Below, in pieces: positions 34,681 through 36,407 of a stretch of DNA of 36,407 bases. Within the stretch, counting starts at the first letter, position 1, and each line of letters starts with the position of its first letter. The stretch is from an uncultured Pseudoflavonifractor sp. (GTDB lineage: Bacteria; Bacillota; Clostridia; Oscillospirales; Oscillospiraceae), in NCBI GenBank assembly GCA_947644625.1, contig CANRZY010000009.1, positions 1 to 36,407 on the forward strand, given 5' to 3'. The position numbers and the translations under genes are program-made. Under the pieces are notes generated by a model. It made no database searches, had not been told where the DNA came from, and saw nothing but the letters and a program-made list of their open reading frames with translations.

Positions 34681-34750
34681 TAGGGGAGGGGCTTACCCCT
34701 CCCGCTATACTCGTCATATTTCCATCGGGAGGGGCAAGCCCCCTCTCCTA
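34681..34750. repeat. Imperfect inverted repeat between oppF and oppA
   Basis: taggggaggggcttacccctcccg (34681-34704) vs cgggaggggcaagccccctctccta (34726-34750). Confidence 0.65.
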
Positions 34751-34765
34751 TACAATAGCAATGCC

Positions 34766-35806
34766 TTATTGATCCAATAAATGGCAGGCAGCCCAATGGC
34801 CGGGCTGGTGCTCCTTAAATTCCGGGGCGCACTGGGCGCATTTCTCCGAGGCGTAGGGGCACCGGGTATGGAACCGGCAGCCGGTGGGCGGATTCATGGG
34901 GGAGGGGATGTCTCCCTCCAGCACGATCCGCTGCCGGGAACGGCTCACCTCCGGGTCAGGCACCGGCACGGCGGAGAGAAGGGTCTGGGAATAGGGGTGG
35001 AGGGGGTTCTTATTGAGCTCGTAGCTCTCAGCCAACTCCACCAGGGAACCCAGATACATGACGCCGATCCGGCTGGAGATATGGCGCACCACGGAAAGGT
35101 CGTGGGCAATAAAGAGGTAGGTGAGCCCCAGATCCTGCTGCATATCCTCCAGCATATTCACCACCTGGGACTGAATGGACACGTCCAGGGCGGAAATAGG
35201 TTCGTCGCAGACAATGAACTCCGGCTCCACCGCCAGGGCCCTGGCAATGCCCACCCGCTGCTGCTGGCCGCCGGAAAACTCGTGGGGGAACCGGTTGGCG
35301 TGTTCGGTATTCAGTCCTACCCGGTCCAAAAGCTCCTTGATCCGCTCGGTACGCTCCGCGCGGGTCTTACACAGGCCGTGAATGTCGATGGCCTCGCCGA
35401 TGATCTCTCCCACCGTCATCCGGGGATCCAGAGAGGCGGCGGGGTCCTGAAAGATGATCTGCATCTTCCGGCGCATGGGGAACATATCCACCGCCTTAGG
35501 CCGGGGCACGCTCTTCTTTCCCAGAACGCTCTTTCCCTCCGCCGTCTCCTTCCGCTCAAAGGGATACTCTCCCTGATAGATGGTCTCGCCGTTATAGACA
35601 ATCTGACCGGAGGTGGGCTCGTGAAGCCGGAGGATGGTGCGGCCCAGGGTGGTCTTGCCACAGCCCGACTCTCCCACCAGGCCCAGGGTCTCTCCCTTAT
35701 TGATAAAAAGGGATACGTTTTCCACCGCCTGGACGCCGGGGCCTTTGACCCCTTTGACGGGAAAGTATTTATAGAGGTTTTTTACCTCCAGCAGTTTTTC
35801 AGCCAT
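34766..35806 (-). CDS. oppF: Oligopeptide ABC transporter ATP-binding protein OppF
   Basis: [81 protein letters not shown]-terminal [14 protein letters not shown]. Confidence 0.95.
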   Translation of the reverse strand: MAEKLLEVKNLYKYFPVKGVKGPGVQAVENVSLFINKGETLGLVGESGCGKTTLGRTILRLHEPTSGQIVYNGETIYQGEYPFERKETAEGKSVLGKKSVPRPKAVDMFPMRRKMQIIFQDPAASLDPRMTVGEIIGEAIDIHGLCKTRAERTERIKELLDRVGLNTEHANRFPHEFSGGQQQRVGIARALAVEPEFIVCDEPISALDVSIQSQVVNMLEDMQQDLGLTYLFIAHDLSVVRHISSRIGVMYLGSLVELAESYELNKNPLHPYSQTLLSAVPVPDPEVSRSRQRIVLEGDIPSPMNPPTGCRFHTRCPYASEKCAQCAPEFKEHQPGHWAACHLLDQ

Positions 35807-36407
35807 CCTTCTTCCCCTCCTTCTCCTTCAAGGCCTCCTGGACCCGCAGCCAGCAGGCGGAGCGGTGGTTCTCTCCCACCTCCACATAGGGGGGCATCTT
35901 CTGAAGGCACATCTTCATGGCGTAGGGGCACCGGGGAGCGAAGGGACAGCCTTCCGGGGGATTGAGCATATCCACGGGAGTCCCTTCAATGGGAATAAGC
36001 CGTTCGTGGTTGTCCGCGTCCACTCTGGGCATGGACCGAAGAAGCCCTTCGGTATAGGGGTGGGCGGGGGAGTAGAAGATGTCGTTCACCGGCCCCTGCT
36101 CCACCATCTTCCCCGCATACATAACGCAGACCTTATCGCAGATCTCGGCCACCACGCCCAGGTTGTGGGTAATGAAGATGATCCCCATATGGGTCTTCTT
36201 CTGAAGGTCCTTCATCAGCTCCAGGATCTGGGCCTGGATGGTCACGTCCAGGGCGGTGGTAGGCTCGTCGGCAATGAGCAGCTTGGGGTGGCAAATAAGG
36301 CCCATGGCGATCATCACCCGCTGGCGCATACCGCCGGAGAGCTCGTGGGGATACTGCTTCATCCGCTGCTCCACGTTGTTGATCCCCACCATGGTCAGCA
36401 TCTCCAT
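35799..36407 (-). CDS. oppD: Oligopeptide ABC transporter ATP-binding protein OppD (partial; N-terminus outside the window)
   Basis: [67 protein letters not shown]; overlaps the oppF start by 8 nt. Confidence 0.94.
   Translation of the reverse strand: MEMLTMVGINNVEQRMKQYPHELSGGMRQRVMIAMGLICHPKLLIADEPTTALDVTIQAQILELMKDLQKKTHMGIIFITHNLGVVAEICDKVCVMYAGKMVEQGPVNDIFYSPAHPYTEGLLRSMPRVDADNHERLIPIEGTPVDMLNPPEGCPFAPRCPYAMKMCLQKMPPYVEVGENHRSACWLRVQEALKEKEGKKDG

Noticed and set aside
1-36407. Phage, integrative element or toxin-antitoxin island suggested by the small XRE genes
   Set aside because: No integrase, phage structural gene, transposase or known toxin seen; the XRE/small-protein pairs sit among housekeeping genes.

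Overview
This is a 36.4 kb, GC-rich chromosomal window. Overall character suggests an Oscillospiraceae/Clostridia-like Firmicute, which is inference only. I recognise about 24 protein-coding genes. I saw no rRNA or tRNA gene, CRISPR array, transposase or integrase. Most genes are housekeeping or transport: a LivJ-like binding protein, queH, lspA-rluD, an ABC exporter, thiI, cinA, a BlaI-type regulator, typA/bipA, ridA, an MFS transporter, an AbgB-like M20 amidohydrolase, a polar amino-acid ABC cassette with two paralogous binding proteins, a RibD_C reductase, a cytidylate-kinase-like protein and oppD(partial)-oppF-oppA. Five items stand out. (1) A ~3159-aa SLH-anchored protein carries a GH115 glucuronidase, a CBM32-like module, two SGNH esterases and three LamG-like/FIVAR modules. 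Its leader contains overlapping, mutually exclusive perfect palindromes. (2) Two separate loci each have an XRE/HTH gene divergent from a small (~80 aa) DUF6809-like gene. One has three related operators; the other has a perfect palindrome inside a consensus TTGACA-N17-TATAAT promoter, and its XRE gene is in an apparent operon with lspA-rluD. (3) The two amino-acid binding-protein genes have identically arranged promoters with an ARG-box-like palindrome over the -10. (4) A ~145-bp nested palindromic element lies downstream of rluD. (5) Several short REP-like palindromes occur between genes. All calls come from reading the sequence and supplied translations; no database search was run.
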